A stretch of 64,000 nucleotides of DNA. It comes from Euphorbia lathyris. Its lineage: Eukaryota > Streptophyta > Magnoliopsida > Malpighiales > Euphorbiaceae. The stretch spans positions 32,893,501 to 32,957,500 of the forward strand of contig NC_088918.1 of the NCBI RefSeq assembly GCF_963576675.1. The letters are read 5' to 3'. The position numbers and the translations under genes were made by a program. The notes beneath the pieces are model-generated. The model saw nothing but the letters and a program-made list of their open reading frames with translations, had not been told where the DNA came from and searched no databases. Below are positions 34,257 to 46,634 of the stretch, in pieces. Numbering within the stretch: position 1 is the stretch's first letter; each line of letters begins with the position of its first letter.

Positions 34257-36057
34257 CTATGTTAATCTGTTATTTCATATATGTAAATAAAAGAGTTTTT
34301 CAATCGGATTGAATAGATTTATTGTTAGGTTAAATTAATTAATCGATTAGTTCAATTAACCTAACGATAAATGAGTTTTGATTACTTGTTAATTAAAACT
34401 GATTATGCATAGTTCCTGATTATTTCGGTTGATAATCGTTTAAACTTAACTTGAAGGTTTTATGGTTAGATAATTAAAACTTTTGTTTTTACTAAATCTA
34501 AAAGATAAAACTGATTTCTGATATTCTGAAAATTGTTTTGAAATTGTTTTAAAACAGTTATATATATATTAATATGTATTTATTTAAAAAAAAATACGAA
34601 CAGCTGTTCGGGGTCGCTGCCGCGAGGCGGCAACCCCGAGCGGCTGTCGCAAGGCGGTTGCTGCTTTGCGCAGCAACCGACTGCAGAGACGCCGTTGCCG
34701 TTAAGGCAGCGGCTCCCTGTGATTTGTTGCTGCCGCGAGGCAGCAGCTGTCGCAACGGGGTGGGCCGATTAAAATCGGCCCGACCCAAATGGATACCGTT
34801 TTAAAATCGTTTTAAAACAGGGGCGGGTTTTGAATATATGTATATATATATACATTTCAGAATATTAAAAGTTTTGTTTTGATTATCAAAATCAATTTAT
34901 TTAAAAGTTTATTTTACCTAAATATTTGATATAAGTAATTCAAAGTATTAAATGAATTATTCGAATTAATTAGGATATGCATAATTAAAATTGGATGAAA
35001 ATTAATTTAAGTTGTTAATTTGATTAACTTAAATATTACATAAATAGTTTGTGTAATCAACCAATTAAATTTAATTTAATTGAGTCTATGCATGTTTGGC
35101 ATTATGGACATATTAGACCATCTTTAATAGTTATTTAGTCTTTTGGTATTTAAATAGGACATGCGTGTCCTGCCTTCTCTTACTTTCTATTGTATTTCTC
35201 TTCTCATCCAAATCCCTTCAAGTAAATTGAAGTTGTCTTTGAAATTGAATATTGTTGTAATTCAAGGCGCCAAGGAGAAGACGGAGGACCCAAAGAGAAA
35301 TATGTAATAGTTAGTATTTCCCTAGGGTGACCCTTTATTCCGTTTTTGGCTCAACGGAATAAACTTAGAGATATGTCCATAATTGTCAATGTTGAATGTA
35401 TGAATGTCTGATGTATGCTAAAGCAAATCAAGACTAGGTTAGATTATGATACTTAAATAAATCCCTCACTAATCAAAAGTTAAGTAAATAAGCAAGTTAT
35501 TAAAAATCGGTTGCACCTCCCTAATATTATAATTCAGCCGACAGTACTGGGGGCCTTTGGGTTGTTGAGTAAACTCAAGCTCGGGGTCTTATGGTAACAC
35601 CTGAATTATAGAAAAACTATTTTTCACGAATATGGGGTAATGCTTAAATTAGGATAGAATAATTGGATGAGTAAACTCATGTTGTTCTAACCTAATGGGC
35701 AATATGGTTGGGATTGATAAACGACACATATCAGTTACTAATGTGGTTAGTAACCCAACAACCTAGAAATCACATGTTTTGATGTGATTGATTACATGAA
35801 TCTACCTAATGAATGAAACTAGCTTGTTGAGTAAACTCAAGGTGAAATTTCAGGAGTTAGGATTCTAGCTCACTAAAGGAATTGTGAATATCCTTCGAAT
35901 TAATATAGAGGGTTATTAATTTGGTAAAATAGTGGGAGCAATTTAAAAACATAAAAGTCCAACGTATTTAAATTATAAGTGAATTAAACAAATGAATAAC
36001 ATCCGTCACCTTTTTCTCACTCCCAGGTTATTAATTTTTCGTACTCTAAAAACAATC
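34257..36057 (+). promoter_or_regulatory. Copia-A long leader with GC-rich hairpin cluster and repeated dyads
   Basis: An untranslated leader of 1.8 kb. At 34600-34790 an abrupt GC-rich island holds several strong stem-loops: 34610-34637 (12-bp stem with one mismatch and one wobble, GCGA loop), 34657-34677 (8-bp stem), 34726-34747 (9-bp stem, GCGA loop) and 34762-34781 (GGGCCGATT arms). Further on, the dyads at 35565-35578, 35667-35680 and 35827-35840 share the core TGAGTAAACTCA. The same features occur in order in the Copia-B leader. Retroelement leaders often carry RNA packaging or dimerisation signals; that role is inference here. Confidence 0.7.
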
Positions 36058-36497
36058 ATGTCGAAAACTGATCTAAGAAATATCCTTACCGATAACAAGT
36101 TGAATGGTTCAAACTTCACCGACTTGTATCGCAACCTCAAAATCATTTTGAAGTTCGATAAGGTAGGGTATGTACTTGATACACCGATACCCTCTATCCC
36201 GACTTTTAATGCACCCATCGAAAAGATTAAAGCTTACTTGAAGCATAAAGCTGATGATAATCATGCAAGAAGCATTGTACTTGCATCTATGCCACTGGAA
36301 TTGAAAAGGCAGCATGAGGAGATGGATGCATATTCCATGGTCGCGAACCTAAAAGAATTGTTTGGGTATCAAATTCGGTGAGAGCGCTACGAAATAACGA
36401 AGCAGCTATATAGATGCAAGATGCAGGAAGGCAAGTCTGTTATGACACATTGTGTCAGGATGATTGGCCTTATTACCAAGTTTTTTAGTATTGGAGA
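36058..36497 (+). pseudogene. Copia-A gag, N-terminal part
   Basis: Starts MSKTDLRNILTDNKLNGSNF, the typical N-terminus of this Copia gag type. A TGA at 36379-36381 replaces the Cys found in Copia-B, then the frame continues (YEITKQLY..KMQEGKSVMTHC) to 36497. There it is cut by Copia-B, and the TSD GGAGA (36493-36497, 50285-50289) joins it to 50285. An ATG at 35992 is in frame, but the family start is 36058. Confidence 0.88.
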
Positions 36498-37815
36498 TGA
36501 AGGAAATTAAGGCTAAGGTATAGCAGCGGAAATATAAAATTTTTAGCCTACTTCCTTTTAACCATAGGACCCGTTAATCGTTATTTCATATAAAGAGGGA
36601 TAAGAAGGAATACCTTTTGAAGAACAATCTACCGTTGTTAAAGAAGCGCCCACAATTCTTCTCCGAGTTCCCAAGCACGAAGTATAACACGGTGAGGTTA
36701 AGTTAGAATCAACCCTTATGAGATGCAACCAAAATAGATTGCCTCTAATTAACCAACACAAGATCAAAGAGAAAAGGAGATGAATGAAAATTAATCAATC
36801 GACGGAAGCCGTATGAATTCTTGTCCACGAACTAGGGGATGCGAATTCACTTTCTCTCTCTATTGTATGTTTCGAAAATCACAATAAGGGGAGGGGGTTA
36901 GGCTTAGTCGAAATTCATGTAGTAGGGGGTATATATAATAACTTGTATCTAAACCCTAGTTAGATAGGAATAGGTTACTTAATAGGAATTCAATTCGGAA
37001 TAGGATTCCCAATTATTATCTTATAATATATCTAATATATTTAGGATAATAATAAATAACCTAATTGGATAATAATAGGAGTATATTAATCTAATTAAAA
37101 CTCCTAACTTAATTATCTCTTAATTAATTTAATTCACAAACCTAATCAAATTAGGATTAATGGAATTAAAATATTTCCTAACTTATTATATATAAATTTC
37201 GGCCTCCCCTAATTAAATGGGCCTTACTGGGCTCATTTGGGCTTCCATCTATTAATGACATCCATCTCTCTTTTGGTTCCAAGTCTTATGTGTGATCCAT
37301 TAGGTTCTTACTACTTCTGGCCGTATGCAACTATTAAATTAATTTCTTCAAGAATTATATTTAATCCTTGCATAACGGAATGATGTACTGAGTATGTTAT
37401 TGGCAAGTCTGTAATCATTCCCCCAGAGTCCGTTAAGAAGACAGGTTGATTCTGTCGTTAACCATTCCGTATTAGTTACAGTATAATTCGATCCTTTATC
37501 AACTACATCCTTGAACTGAATCTTATGACTATGGGTGATGTCAAGTCACATATAGCGAGACGTTCGTTTTACTTGTATAGGCCGAGTCAACTAAAATAGA
37601 TAGGTTAAGTGAAATCTGTATTTCTTACTCTTAAGCTATCACCTTGCAAGGATTTAGAGTCGAGTCTTCCACAAGCGATCCTTGGATGTATCTCCCATTA
37701 ATCGGGAGTGATAAATGCTCAATCCAATGTATAACTACCCTGACATTACCTCTTGTGACACCCAACCTTTGCAGTTCACACCCCAGAGTCATCTCTGTTA
37801 AGGATCGTGGGACCG

Positions 37816-38103
37816 TGTTACATATCAAAGGAGGAATAAGGTGGGAAAGTAATAAGTAATTCTATTATGGGTCAATTTCTTAGTTGTTAAGTATTGATCA
37901 ATTCCTTAGTTGCTAAGTATTAGTCAATTCCTTAGTTGTTAAGTATTAGTCATTTCTTAGTTGTTAAGTAACTTGAGCAATTATGTTCCTATATAAAGGT
38001 CACTTTTCTGTATTAGCATTTTATCAAAGAATTAATACAACTTCTATTCTCTCTATTTTCTTCTTCTTCTTAAATTCTGTTCTCAAAATCCTAGGTTGTA
38101 ACA
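37816..38103 (+). repeat. Reina-like 5' LTR
   Basis: 288 bp. It contains four AGTTG(T/C)TAAGTA-type repeats between 37880 and 37970 and a TATATAAAGG box at about 37991-38000, a likely promoter. Confidence 0.9.
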
Positions 38104-38197
38104 TTGGTATTAGAGATTCGATTCTCCGGCCAACCGGTGAATGGTAACCGATTCGTTCGTTAAAACCAGAGCAGCATAACAATGGAACCGAGAAGCC

Positions 38198-41100
38198 ATG
38201 GATCAATTGGAAACACAGATCAAGGATTTGACGGCGAAATTCTTTGAGCGATCGGAGAATACAGCTGAGAAATTGGAGCAAATGCAAGTTCAGATCCAGG
38301 AAATGCAATTGGCTCAGCAGGCGCGAACAGAGATGCTCATGAAAGATCAACATCAAATTCGGAAAGATCAGATCAATTCGCATCAGGCCTTGGAGGAATT
38401 GTTTCAGAATTCTTTGGCGATGCTCGCCAAAATCGTTCAACCAAATCCTGAGCCTAATCCTTCTCCGTCGCCAACAATCGCGTCGAGTTCGAATCCTGGA
38501 AAAGGAATTTTAGGCAGTTCTCCCGCCAATTTTCAAACAGCTGAAATCAACGCTTCTAAACCGCCGTACTTCAATCGGATGTTGCCGAAATGTGAGCTGC
38601 CGTCCTTTGACGGATCGGAAGTGGAAAATTGGATCGGAAAATGTGAAAAATACTTCCAGATCTTCGAAGTACAGGATGATCGGAAAGTTGATCTCGCCGG
38701 CTTGTTTTTACAAAGCAAGGCTGAGAAGTGGTACAAAAACTGGAGTCCGTCACATTCTGGAGTTACTTGGCCGGAATTTGTGGAAGAAATTGTTCGGCGC
38801 TTTCCTGATACCACGATTGAAGATGCAGTGGAGCAATTGCTACATCTCCGGCAGAATTCTACCGTCGATGCATTCCAGGATAAATATGAGGAAGTAAAAC
38901 TCCGGTTGGAAAAGCTTTATCCAACCATTACTGAAGCTTTTTATACGAACGGATTTATTGCCGGACTTAAGCCGGAATTACGCTCTGCGGTAAGATCTTT
39001 TCAACCTGTAGATCTTTATTCTGCAATTAAGCAAGCTAAATTCCAGGAAACTCAGTTTAATGCTATGATAGAAGTGCTCAAACCTAAACCTACATTCAGA
39101 TCTCCCATCAGTACTAAAAAATCCACAAATTTTACTCCCTATAATTCTAAACCACCTGAATCACATCCACATACCACTAATGACTCACAAACAGCCAAAC
39201 GCACCCCAGGACTATGCTGGAAATGTAATGAGAAATATTTTCGTGGTCATGTATGTAGTACTAAGAAGTTAAACTTGATTAATGCTGAAGTTAGTGTAGA
39301 AGATGAACTGTTAGAGTCTGAACAAGTTGTGGAGGAAGAAATTCAGGAGGAAGTAGAGCAGGAACAAAATGAGCAGATTTCAGTTTCTATTCATGCTCTA
39401 GAAGGAGGTGTTGCTAGTGGTACTATTAAGTTGAAAGGCATAATGCAGAAGAGGCCAGTACAGATCTTAATTGATAGTGGTAGTACTCATAGTTTTGTTG
39501 ATACAAATTTTTCACTCTCTGTTAAGCTTCCTTTGGTCAAAGTGAAGCCTGCAACAGTCACAGTGGCTGATGGAAGACAGTTATTGGTGAAATCTAAGTG
39601 CAATGATTGTGCTTGGTCTATGAATCAAACTGAATTTTCCTTCAATTTCAGAGTCTTAGAGTTGGGAGACTATGACTTGATTTTAGGAACTGATTGGATG
39701 AGAAAGCATACTCCAGTCACTTTTGATTTTGACAAGAATATGCTTATAGTGCATAAGGCAGGGAAGGTAGTGGAGCTCAAAGGCATGCTTGATAAGGAAG
39801 TGAAATTGAAGCAAATTACCCTTAAATCCATGGGTAAGTTGATCTCTAAAGGCTGGAAAGGGGTTTCTTCTACCCTATTTTTGATATCGGTTCAAGAGCC
39901 TACTCCTGAACCTCCAAACCATGTTTTTTCACACTTACCACCAGCACCAGCCCCTTATCTTCCTTTACTTACCAAATACCAGCATCTATTTGTTCCTCCT
40001 AGTTCTTTACCACCCCATAGAGGTCATGATCATGCCATACCTCTTAAAACAGAAGAACCAGTGAATGTGAGGCCTTATAGATATTCATTTCATCAGAAGA
40101 ATGAAATAGAGAAGATGGTGGCTGAGATGTTAGAAAGTGGAATTATTCAGCCTAGTACTAGTCCATATGCTTCTCCTGTGTTGTTGGTTAAGAAGAAGGA
40201 AGGTACTTGGCATTTTTGTGTTGATTTCAGGGAATTGAACAAGGTTACTGTGAAAGACAAATTTCCTATTCTTGTTATTCAGGAACTGATTGATGAATTA
40301 AGAGGAGCAAAAGTGTTTAGTAAATTAGATCTGAGGTCTGGATATCATCAAATTCGGATGAAAGTAGCAGATATACCAAAGACTGCATTCAAGACCCATT
40401 CTGGTCACTATGAGTTTCTAGTAATGCCATTTGGGTTAACCAATGCTCCAGCTACATTTCAATCTTTGATGAATACAGTGTTTCAGCCCTATCTCAGAAA
40501 GTTTGTGTTAGTATTTTTTGATGACATTCTGATCTATAGTGCTTCTGAGGAAACACATTTGCAGCATTTAGATTCAGTCTTTCAACTCCTATCTGCCAAT
40601 CAGTTGTATGCTAAAGGATCTAAATGTGACATTGCTGTTCCAGCTGTCACTTATTTAGGTCATGTTATATCAGCTGAAGGGGTTGCTACTGATCCTAGTA
40701 AGATTTCAGCCATGTTGAATTGGCCAGTTCCTTCTACTTTGAAAGGATTGAGAGGGTTTCTTGGTTTAACTGGATATTATAGGAGATTCATTCAGAATTA
40801 TGGAGTTCTTAGTAGACCTTTGAATGAGTTATTAAAGAAGGATAAGTTTTGCTGGTATACAGAAGCTAATCAGGCATTTTTGCAGCTTAAACAGGCTATG
40901 ACTCAAGCTCCAGTCTTAGCTATGCCTGATTTCACCAAGTCATTTGTGTTGGAATGCGATGCTAGTGGTTCTGGTATTGGTGCAGTGCTTATGCAGGCAG
41001 GAAAACCTATTTGTTTTTTGTCTAAGACCCTCAGTCCTAGGAATCAGACATTATCAGCCTATGAGAGAGAGCTCTTGGCTATTTTACATGCTTGCACTGT

Positions 41101-42816
41101 GTGGAGGCATTATTTGGAAGGTACATCCTTCATAATAAAGACTGATCATGAAAGTATAAAACATCTGTTAGAACAGGAGCTCCATACTTATTTGCAACAC
41201 AAAGGCATATCTAAGTTGTTGGGCTTAGAATATACCATTCAGTATAAGAAGGGTGTAGACAATAGAGTTGCTGATGCTCTTTCTAGACAAATGGAGGACT
41301 CCATGTCCCTCAGAGCTATTTCTGTGGTTATTCCTACTTGGTTGGAGGAAGTAACTCATTCCTATGCTGGTGATGCAGAGGCAACAACCCTTATTCAACA
41401 ACTCTCTATACAGCCATCTACTGACTCTAAGTTTACTCTGCAATAGGGTATTCTAAGGGTTAAACACAAGATTTATATTGGCTCCAGTACTGATCTTAGG
41501 TCCAGACTTATGGCTATGTGTCACAGCTCAGCTATTGGTGGTCATTCTGGAGTTAAATGTACTTTCACTAGGCTTCAGCAACATTTTTACTGGCCTAAGA
41601 TGAAGGTGGATGTTACTGTGTTTGTGGCTGCCTGTGATACTTGTTTAAGGTGTAAGCCTGACCACTCAGCCTATCCTGGTCTTTTGCAACCCCTCACTAT
41701 CCCTCAGGGTGCTTGGCAAGACATTTCCATGGATTTTGTGGAGAAATTACCTAAATCTGGGGGGTATGATACTATTCTGGTGGTTGTGGATCGTTTTACT
41801 AAGTCTGGTCATTTTATTCCTCTCCTTCATCCTTTCAATGCTTCTATTGTTGCTAAGGCATTTCTGGATCAGGTTTTCAAGTTACATGGCTTGCCTAAGT
41901 CAATTGTTTCTGACAGAGATAAGGTGTTTACTGGTGGTTTTTGGAAGGAGTTAATGAAGTTGCTGGGTATTCAGCTTAGGTTCAGTAGTGCCTATCATCC
42001 TCAGAGTGATGGCCAGACTGAGCGTTTGAATCAATGCTTGGAGCATTATTTGCGCAGTATGTGTTTTGTTTCTCCTAAGAAGTGGTATAGTTGGCTTAGT
42101 CTTGCTGAATACTGGTATAATTCCAGTTATCATTCTGCCATTAAGATGAGTCCTTATCAGGCTCTATATGGAGTGGTGCCTCAATTACCAGTGGTTCCTA
42201 ATACTAATTCCCCTATGGCTGCTGTTAAAGAATTTCTTCAAGCTCGGGAACATATGAGTACTTTCTAAAGGAATGTCTCACTTCTTCTCAGAACCGCATA
42301 AAGCAAGTTGCTGACAAAAAGCGCACTGATAGGGAGTTTCAGGTTGGTGATATGGTATTTCTTAAACTACAGCCCTATCACCAGACTACCATTGCTACTC
42401 GCATTTGTTTAAAGCTCTCTGCTAAGTATTATGGTCCTTTCCTCATCCTGGAGCGTATTGGTTCAGTGGCTTATAAGCTTCAACTCCCTCCTAACAGCAA
42501 AATTCATCCAGTTTTTCATGTTTCACTTCTTAAGAAGTGTTTGGATCCATCTATTCCTACTTTTACCACTCTTCCACCGATTACAGATGCTGAGTGGAAT
42601 ATCTTTCCTGCTAAGGTTCTCAATACTCGCATTGTTGAGAAGGGTTCTGTTTCAGTTCCTCAGTTATTGATTTTGTGGTCTGGGTTTTCTGCAGTAGATG
42701 CTACCTGGGAGGATGAATCTACCATTCGTTCTCAATTTCCTGAGTTTTTCCATTCTTGGGGACAAGAATGCACTAAAGGGGGGGGGGGGTATTGTTACAT
42801 ATCAAAGGAGGAATAA
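38198..42816 (+). pseudogene. Reina-like gag-pol, one stop and one frameshift
   Basis: A single long frame starting at MDQLETQIKDL in a GCCATGG context. Order: coiled-coil gag N-terminus (residues 1-75), gag core, knuckle CWKCNEKYFRGHVC (about 341-354), protease LIDSGSTHSF (about 424), RT with FFDD (about 772), RNase H (ECDASGSGIGAVLMQ, then ADALSRQ). A TAG at 41444-41446 ends the first 1,082 codons. The same frame then continues into integrase: the HHCC region, MDFVEKLP, SDRDKVFTGGFW and HPQSDGQTERLN. At about 42261-42268 a one-base loss in a T run shifts the frame, and 42269-42816 carries the integrase C-terminus and a chromodomain (LLILWSGFSAVDATWEDE). As it stands it is non-functional unless the stop is read through and the frame is corrected. 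Confidence 0.92.
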
Positions 42817-43080
42817 GGTGGGAAAGTAATAAGTAATTCTATTATGGGTCAATTTCTTAGTTGTTAAGTATTGATCAATTCCTTAGTTGCTAAGTATTAG
42901 TCAATTCCTTAGTTGTTAAGTATTAGTCATTTCTTAGTTGTTAAGTAACTTGAGCAATTATGTTCCTATATAAAGGTCACTTTTCGGTATTAGCATTTTA
43001 TCAAAGAATTAATACAACTTCTATTCTCTCTATTTTCTTCTTCTTCCTAAATTCTGTTCTCAAAATCCTAGGTTGTAACA
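42793..43080 (+). repeat. Reina-like 3' LTR
   Basis: 288 bp. By eye it differs from the 5' LTR only at the base before GGTATTAGC (G versus T) and within the CTTCTTCYTAAA run. Confidence 0.9.
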
Positions 43081-43645
43081 GACCGCAGGATCAAAGTCTC
43101 ACATTCAGTAATTCAGGATGACCAATTAACATTCCTTTGAGTCTGAGGATTAGTTATACCTATTAATACCAATGAGATGAATAGGTGACAAGGATGAATC
43201 TACCCATCCTGTTATCTCAAATCGGATCCCCAATCCTAATGAACGACGTTTCATCGGATCTATGTAACTGTCCAGATATCTATATATATGAAGCTTGTGA
43301 GATCAGCTTTCTGTCGAACAGAAGACATTGTTACATATAAGTCTCAATAGTGATATATCAATCCTAAACATATCACTTGACTTGGGGTGGTTTTAAGTTT
43401 ATTAGTTTATTATAAAGTTTTGTCTCACTTCATGCTTGTATGAACACTTTATAATCACTTTAAACAAACTTACGGATTTCCTTTTATTAGACTTTATTTA
43501 GTGCTTAAAAGGGATTGCCTTTATATAGTTATAAAACATATATCTTATTAAAACAAATGATATAAAGAACAATTCATTTACATTAAGTTTGTATCCTAGA
43601 ACAATTGTCTATAGGACACCAAACCCCAACATACTCCCACTTGGA

Positions 43646-45106
43646 CTAAAGCCAATTGTTTCTAAAACTTATCCCAGTAGAAGTTAAATGACGATCATGT
43701 ACTTTCTGGGTTAAAGGCTTTGTCAACGGATCTGCAACGTTGTCCTCTGTAGGTACTCTTTCTATTCTCACATCTCCTCTAGCCACAATCTCTCTTATGA
43801 TGTGGTATCGCTTTAGGTAGTGCTTGGATGCATTATGAGACCGTGGTTCCTTTGCTTGCGCAATGGCTCCATTGTTATCACAGTACAGAGTAATGGGATT
43901 GACAATGTCAGGCACCACACCTAGTTCTGTAATGAACTTTCTAATCCAAACTGCTTCCTTTGCTGCTTCCGCAGCAGCGATGTACTCTGACTCGGTCGTA
44001 GAGAAAGCTACGCTTCCCAGGTTGGAACTCTTCCAACTGACCGCGCCCCCATTCAAGATAAACAGGTATCCTGATTGGGATTTAAAATCATTCTCATCTG
44101 TGAGATGACTAGCGTCTGAAAATCCTTGTATTTTCAGATCTCCTTCTCCGTACACTAGGAACATATCTTTAGTTCTTCTCAAGTACTTAAGAATGTTCTT
44201 GACAGCAATCCAATGCTCGTCTCCCAGATTACCTTGGTAACGACTCGTTACAGATAACGCGAACGCTACGTCAGGTCTAGTGCATAGCATAGCATACATA
44301 ATCGAACCGATCGCGCTGGCCTACGGGACTACAGCCATGCGTCGTTTGTCATCATCAGTTTTAGGACATTGATGATTGTTTAACTTTACTCCATGTAGCA
44401 TGGGTAAGTTACCTCGTTTTGATTCAAGCATGCTAAACCGATTTAGCACCTTTTCAATGTATGTAGCCTGTGAAAGACCAAGCAGTCTTCTTGATCTATC
44501 TCTATAGATCTTTATACCAAGTATATAAGCTGCTTCACCAAGGTCTTTCATTGAGAAGTTACCGGATAACCATACTTTTACCGACTGTAATAGAGCAATG
44601 TCATTTCCCATTAACAGTATATCGTCCACATATAGTATGAGAAATGCTATAGAGCTCCCACTTGCTTTCTTGTAAATGCAAGCTTCTTCGCAATTTTGTT
44701 CGAAACCAAATTGTTTTATGGTTTCGTCAAAACGCTTATTCCAGCTTCTAGATGCTTGCTTGAGTCCATAAATGGATCTCTGAAGTTTGCAAACTTTATT
44801 TGCATCCTTTGATATGAAACCTTCAGGCTGCATCATATATACATCCTCAAACAGGTTTCCGTTCAAGAAAGCTGTTTTCACATCCATTTGCCAAATCTCA
44901 TAATCAAAATGAGCGGCAATTGCAAGCATGATTCTGATTGATTTGGACATAGCCACAGGAGAGAAAGTTCCGTCATAATCAATTCCTTGCTTTTGACGAT
45001 ATCCTTTCTCTACTAACCTAGCTTTGTAGGTGCTAACCTTTCCATCCATGTCTGTCTTCTTTTTGAAGATCCACCTGCACCCAATTGGAATTATCCCTTC
45101 GGGTGG
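43646..45106 (-). pseudogene. Copia-B RT-RNase H, N-terminally truncated
   Basis: Begins just after the internal deletion (PEGIIPIGCRWIFKKK) and contains YKARLVEKGYRQKQGIDYDG, MDVKTAFLNGN, SIYGLKQASRSW and the catalytic YVDD. A TAG in the AVVP*AS context at about 44321-44323 replaces a Tyr of Copia-A. The frame then continues through RNase H (GFSDASHL, STTESEYIAAAEAA, YCDNNGAI) to NNWL and the stop at 43646. Compared with Copia-A, the C-terminal RNase H is complete. Confidence 0.9.
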
Positions 45107-46634
45107 ATGAAGCTAATGAAGTATCTGAATCCTCCTCTTGCTTGGACCGACATAGGACCGTATACATCTGAATGAATAAGTCCTAGAGTGTCTGATACAC
45201 GCTCACCTTTATTGCTAAAGGGTGTCTTTGACATTTTACCTTTTAAACATGATTCGCATGTTTCCAATGATTCATGATCGATTGGATGTATAAGCCCATC
45301 TGAATGTAGCTTTAGCATGCGTCTCTTGTTTATATGGCCTAAACGACAATGCCACAAGTAAGTTGAATTATCTATCTTATGTCTTTTGGCATCAATTGCA
45401 AAAACAGGAGTTTTATCATCTAACACATAAATCCCATTCTGTGATATTCCTGAAAAATAAAAGATCGAATCTTTATAAAAATTGCAACTATTGTTCTTTA
45501 TTGAAATATGAAAACCGTCGTCAACAAGACGGCTAATAGAAATAATGTTACGATACATCTCAGGAACGTATAAACAATTCCTTAATTCTATTACAAGCCC
45601 AGAGGGCAAAGGTAAAACATAATCTCCAATTGCGAGGGCGGCAACTCTTGCTCCATTTCCAACTCGCAAGTTTATGCTTCCTTTCTTTAGTTCCTTAGTC
45701 TGATTTAGCTCCTGCATATTTGTACAAATATGAGATCCACATCCGGTATCAAGTACCCAAGATTCAGACAGCGAAACTGTATTTATTTCAATATAAAACA
45801 TACCAGATGCTGAAGCACCGTTATTTTCCTTCTCGTGGAAGGTTAGGTACTCCATGCAATCCCTCTTCCAATGCCCTAAGTCACCATAATAGTAGCACTT
45901 TCCTTTGGGCTTCTTTGGTTCCTTTCCTTTCGTTTCGGTGAGCACAGCCCCCTTGCATTTATCAAGATGGTTTGGATTGGGAGCGACCCCTTTCCTTTTT
46001 CTCGATCCTTCAATAGCAAGGGCCAGTATCTCCTCGTTTTCTTTTATAATGGGCTCGATTGACTCGAGTATATGCGCAAGCTCTACAAGAGAGGTTTGCA
46101 AGCCACTCATTTGGTAGTTCATTATGAACTGTGAGTAACTCTCGGGGAGGGACTGAAGAAGTAAGTTTTCACTTAGTTCACGGTCCATCGCATCTCCAAT
46201 ACTAGAAAACTTGGTGATAAGGCTGATCATCTTTGCACAATGTGCCATTACAGATGTGCCCACCTGCATCTTGCTTTTATATAACTCCTTGGTTATTTCG
46301 AAGCGTTCGCACCGAGTTTCATTCACAAATAACTCTTTGAGGTGCTTGACCATGAATAGGCATCCATATCTGAATGTAGTTGCCTTTTGACTTCCGGTGT
46401 CAGAGATGCAAGTATGATGTCCCCCGTTTTATCATCATCAGATTTATGCTTTAAGTAAGCATAAAATTCTTGGTAGGGAGCATCATCAGTTGGGTAAGGG
46501 GGTATCGGTGTATCAAGTACATACCCTTTCCTTTCGAACTTCAAAACAATTTTGAGGTTACTAAACCAGTCGGTGAAGTTTGAACCATTCAATTTGTTAT
46601 CGGTAATGATGTAACGCAGATCGGTGTTAGTCAT
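45107..46634 (-). pseudogene. Copia-B gag-protease-preintegrase
   Basis: Starts MTNTDLRYIITDNKLNGSNF at 46634. A one-base deletion near 46345 (relative to Copia-A) shifts the frame, and the rest reads from 46353. The knuckle reads CYYYGDLGHWKRDC, so the second zinc Cys is Tyr. The protease WVLDTGCGSHIC is intact, as are LWHCRLGHINKRRMLKLH and CESCLKGKMSKTPF. It ends at GGFRYFISFI, where sequence equivalent to about 925 bp of Copia-A (51376-52300) is missing. Confidence 0.9.

Larger units (their letters stand above)
37816..43080 (+). mobile_element. Reina-like chromovirus (Gypsy), nearly intact
   Basis: 5,265 bp with 288-bp LTRs (37816-38103 and 42793-43080), TGTTAC...TAACA ends and a perfect TSD GACCG (37811-37815, 43081-43085). 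By eye the LTRs differ at two positions (about 99.3% identity). The primer-binding site after the 5' LTR, TGGTATTAGAGA at 38105-38116, is a variant of the initiator-Met type. The purine tract with a run of ten G lies at 42774-42792. The short LTRs, size and chromodomain point to the Reina clade (inference). Confidence 0.94.
36498..43631 (-). repeat. Copia-B 3' LTR, split by the Reina element
   Basis: 36498-37815 plus 43086-43631 gives 1,864 bp, against 1,865 bp for the other LTR. It starts TGAAGGAAATTAAGG and ends CCCCAACA. The purine tract for plus-strand priming (AAGTGGGAGTA on the minus strand) lies next to it at about 43632-43642. Confidence 0.92.

Noticed and set aside
34558..34804. Overlapping ORFs on both strands in the GC-rich island
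   Set aside because: Open frames follow from GC-rich hairpins; no protein similarity, and Copia-B does not preserve them.
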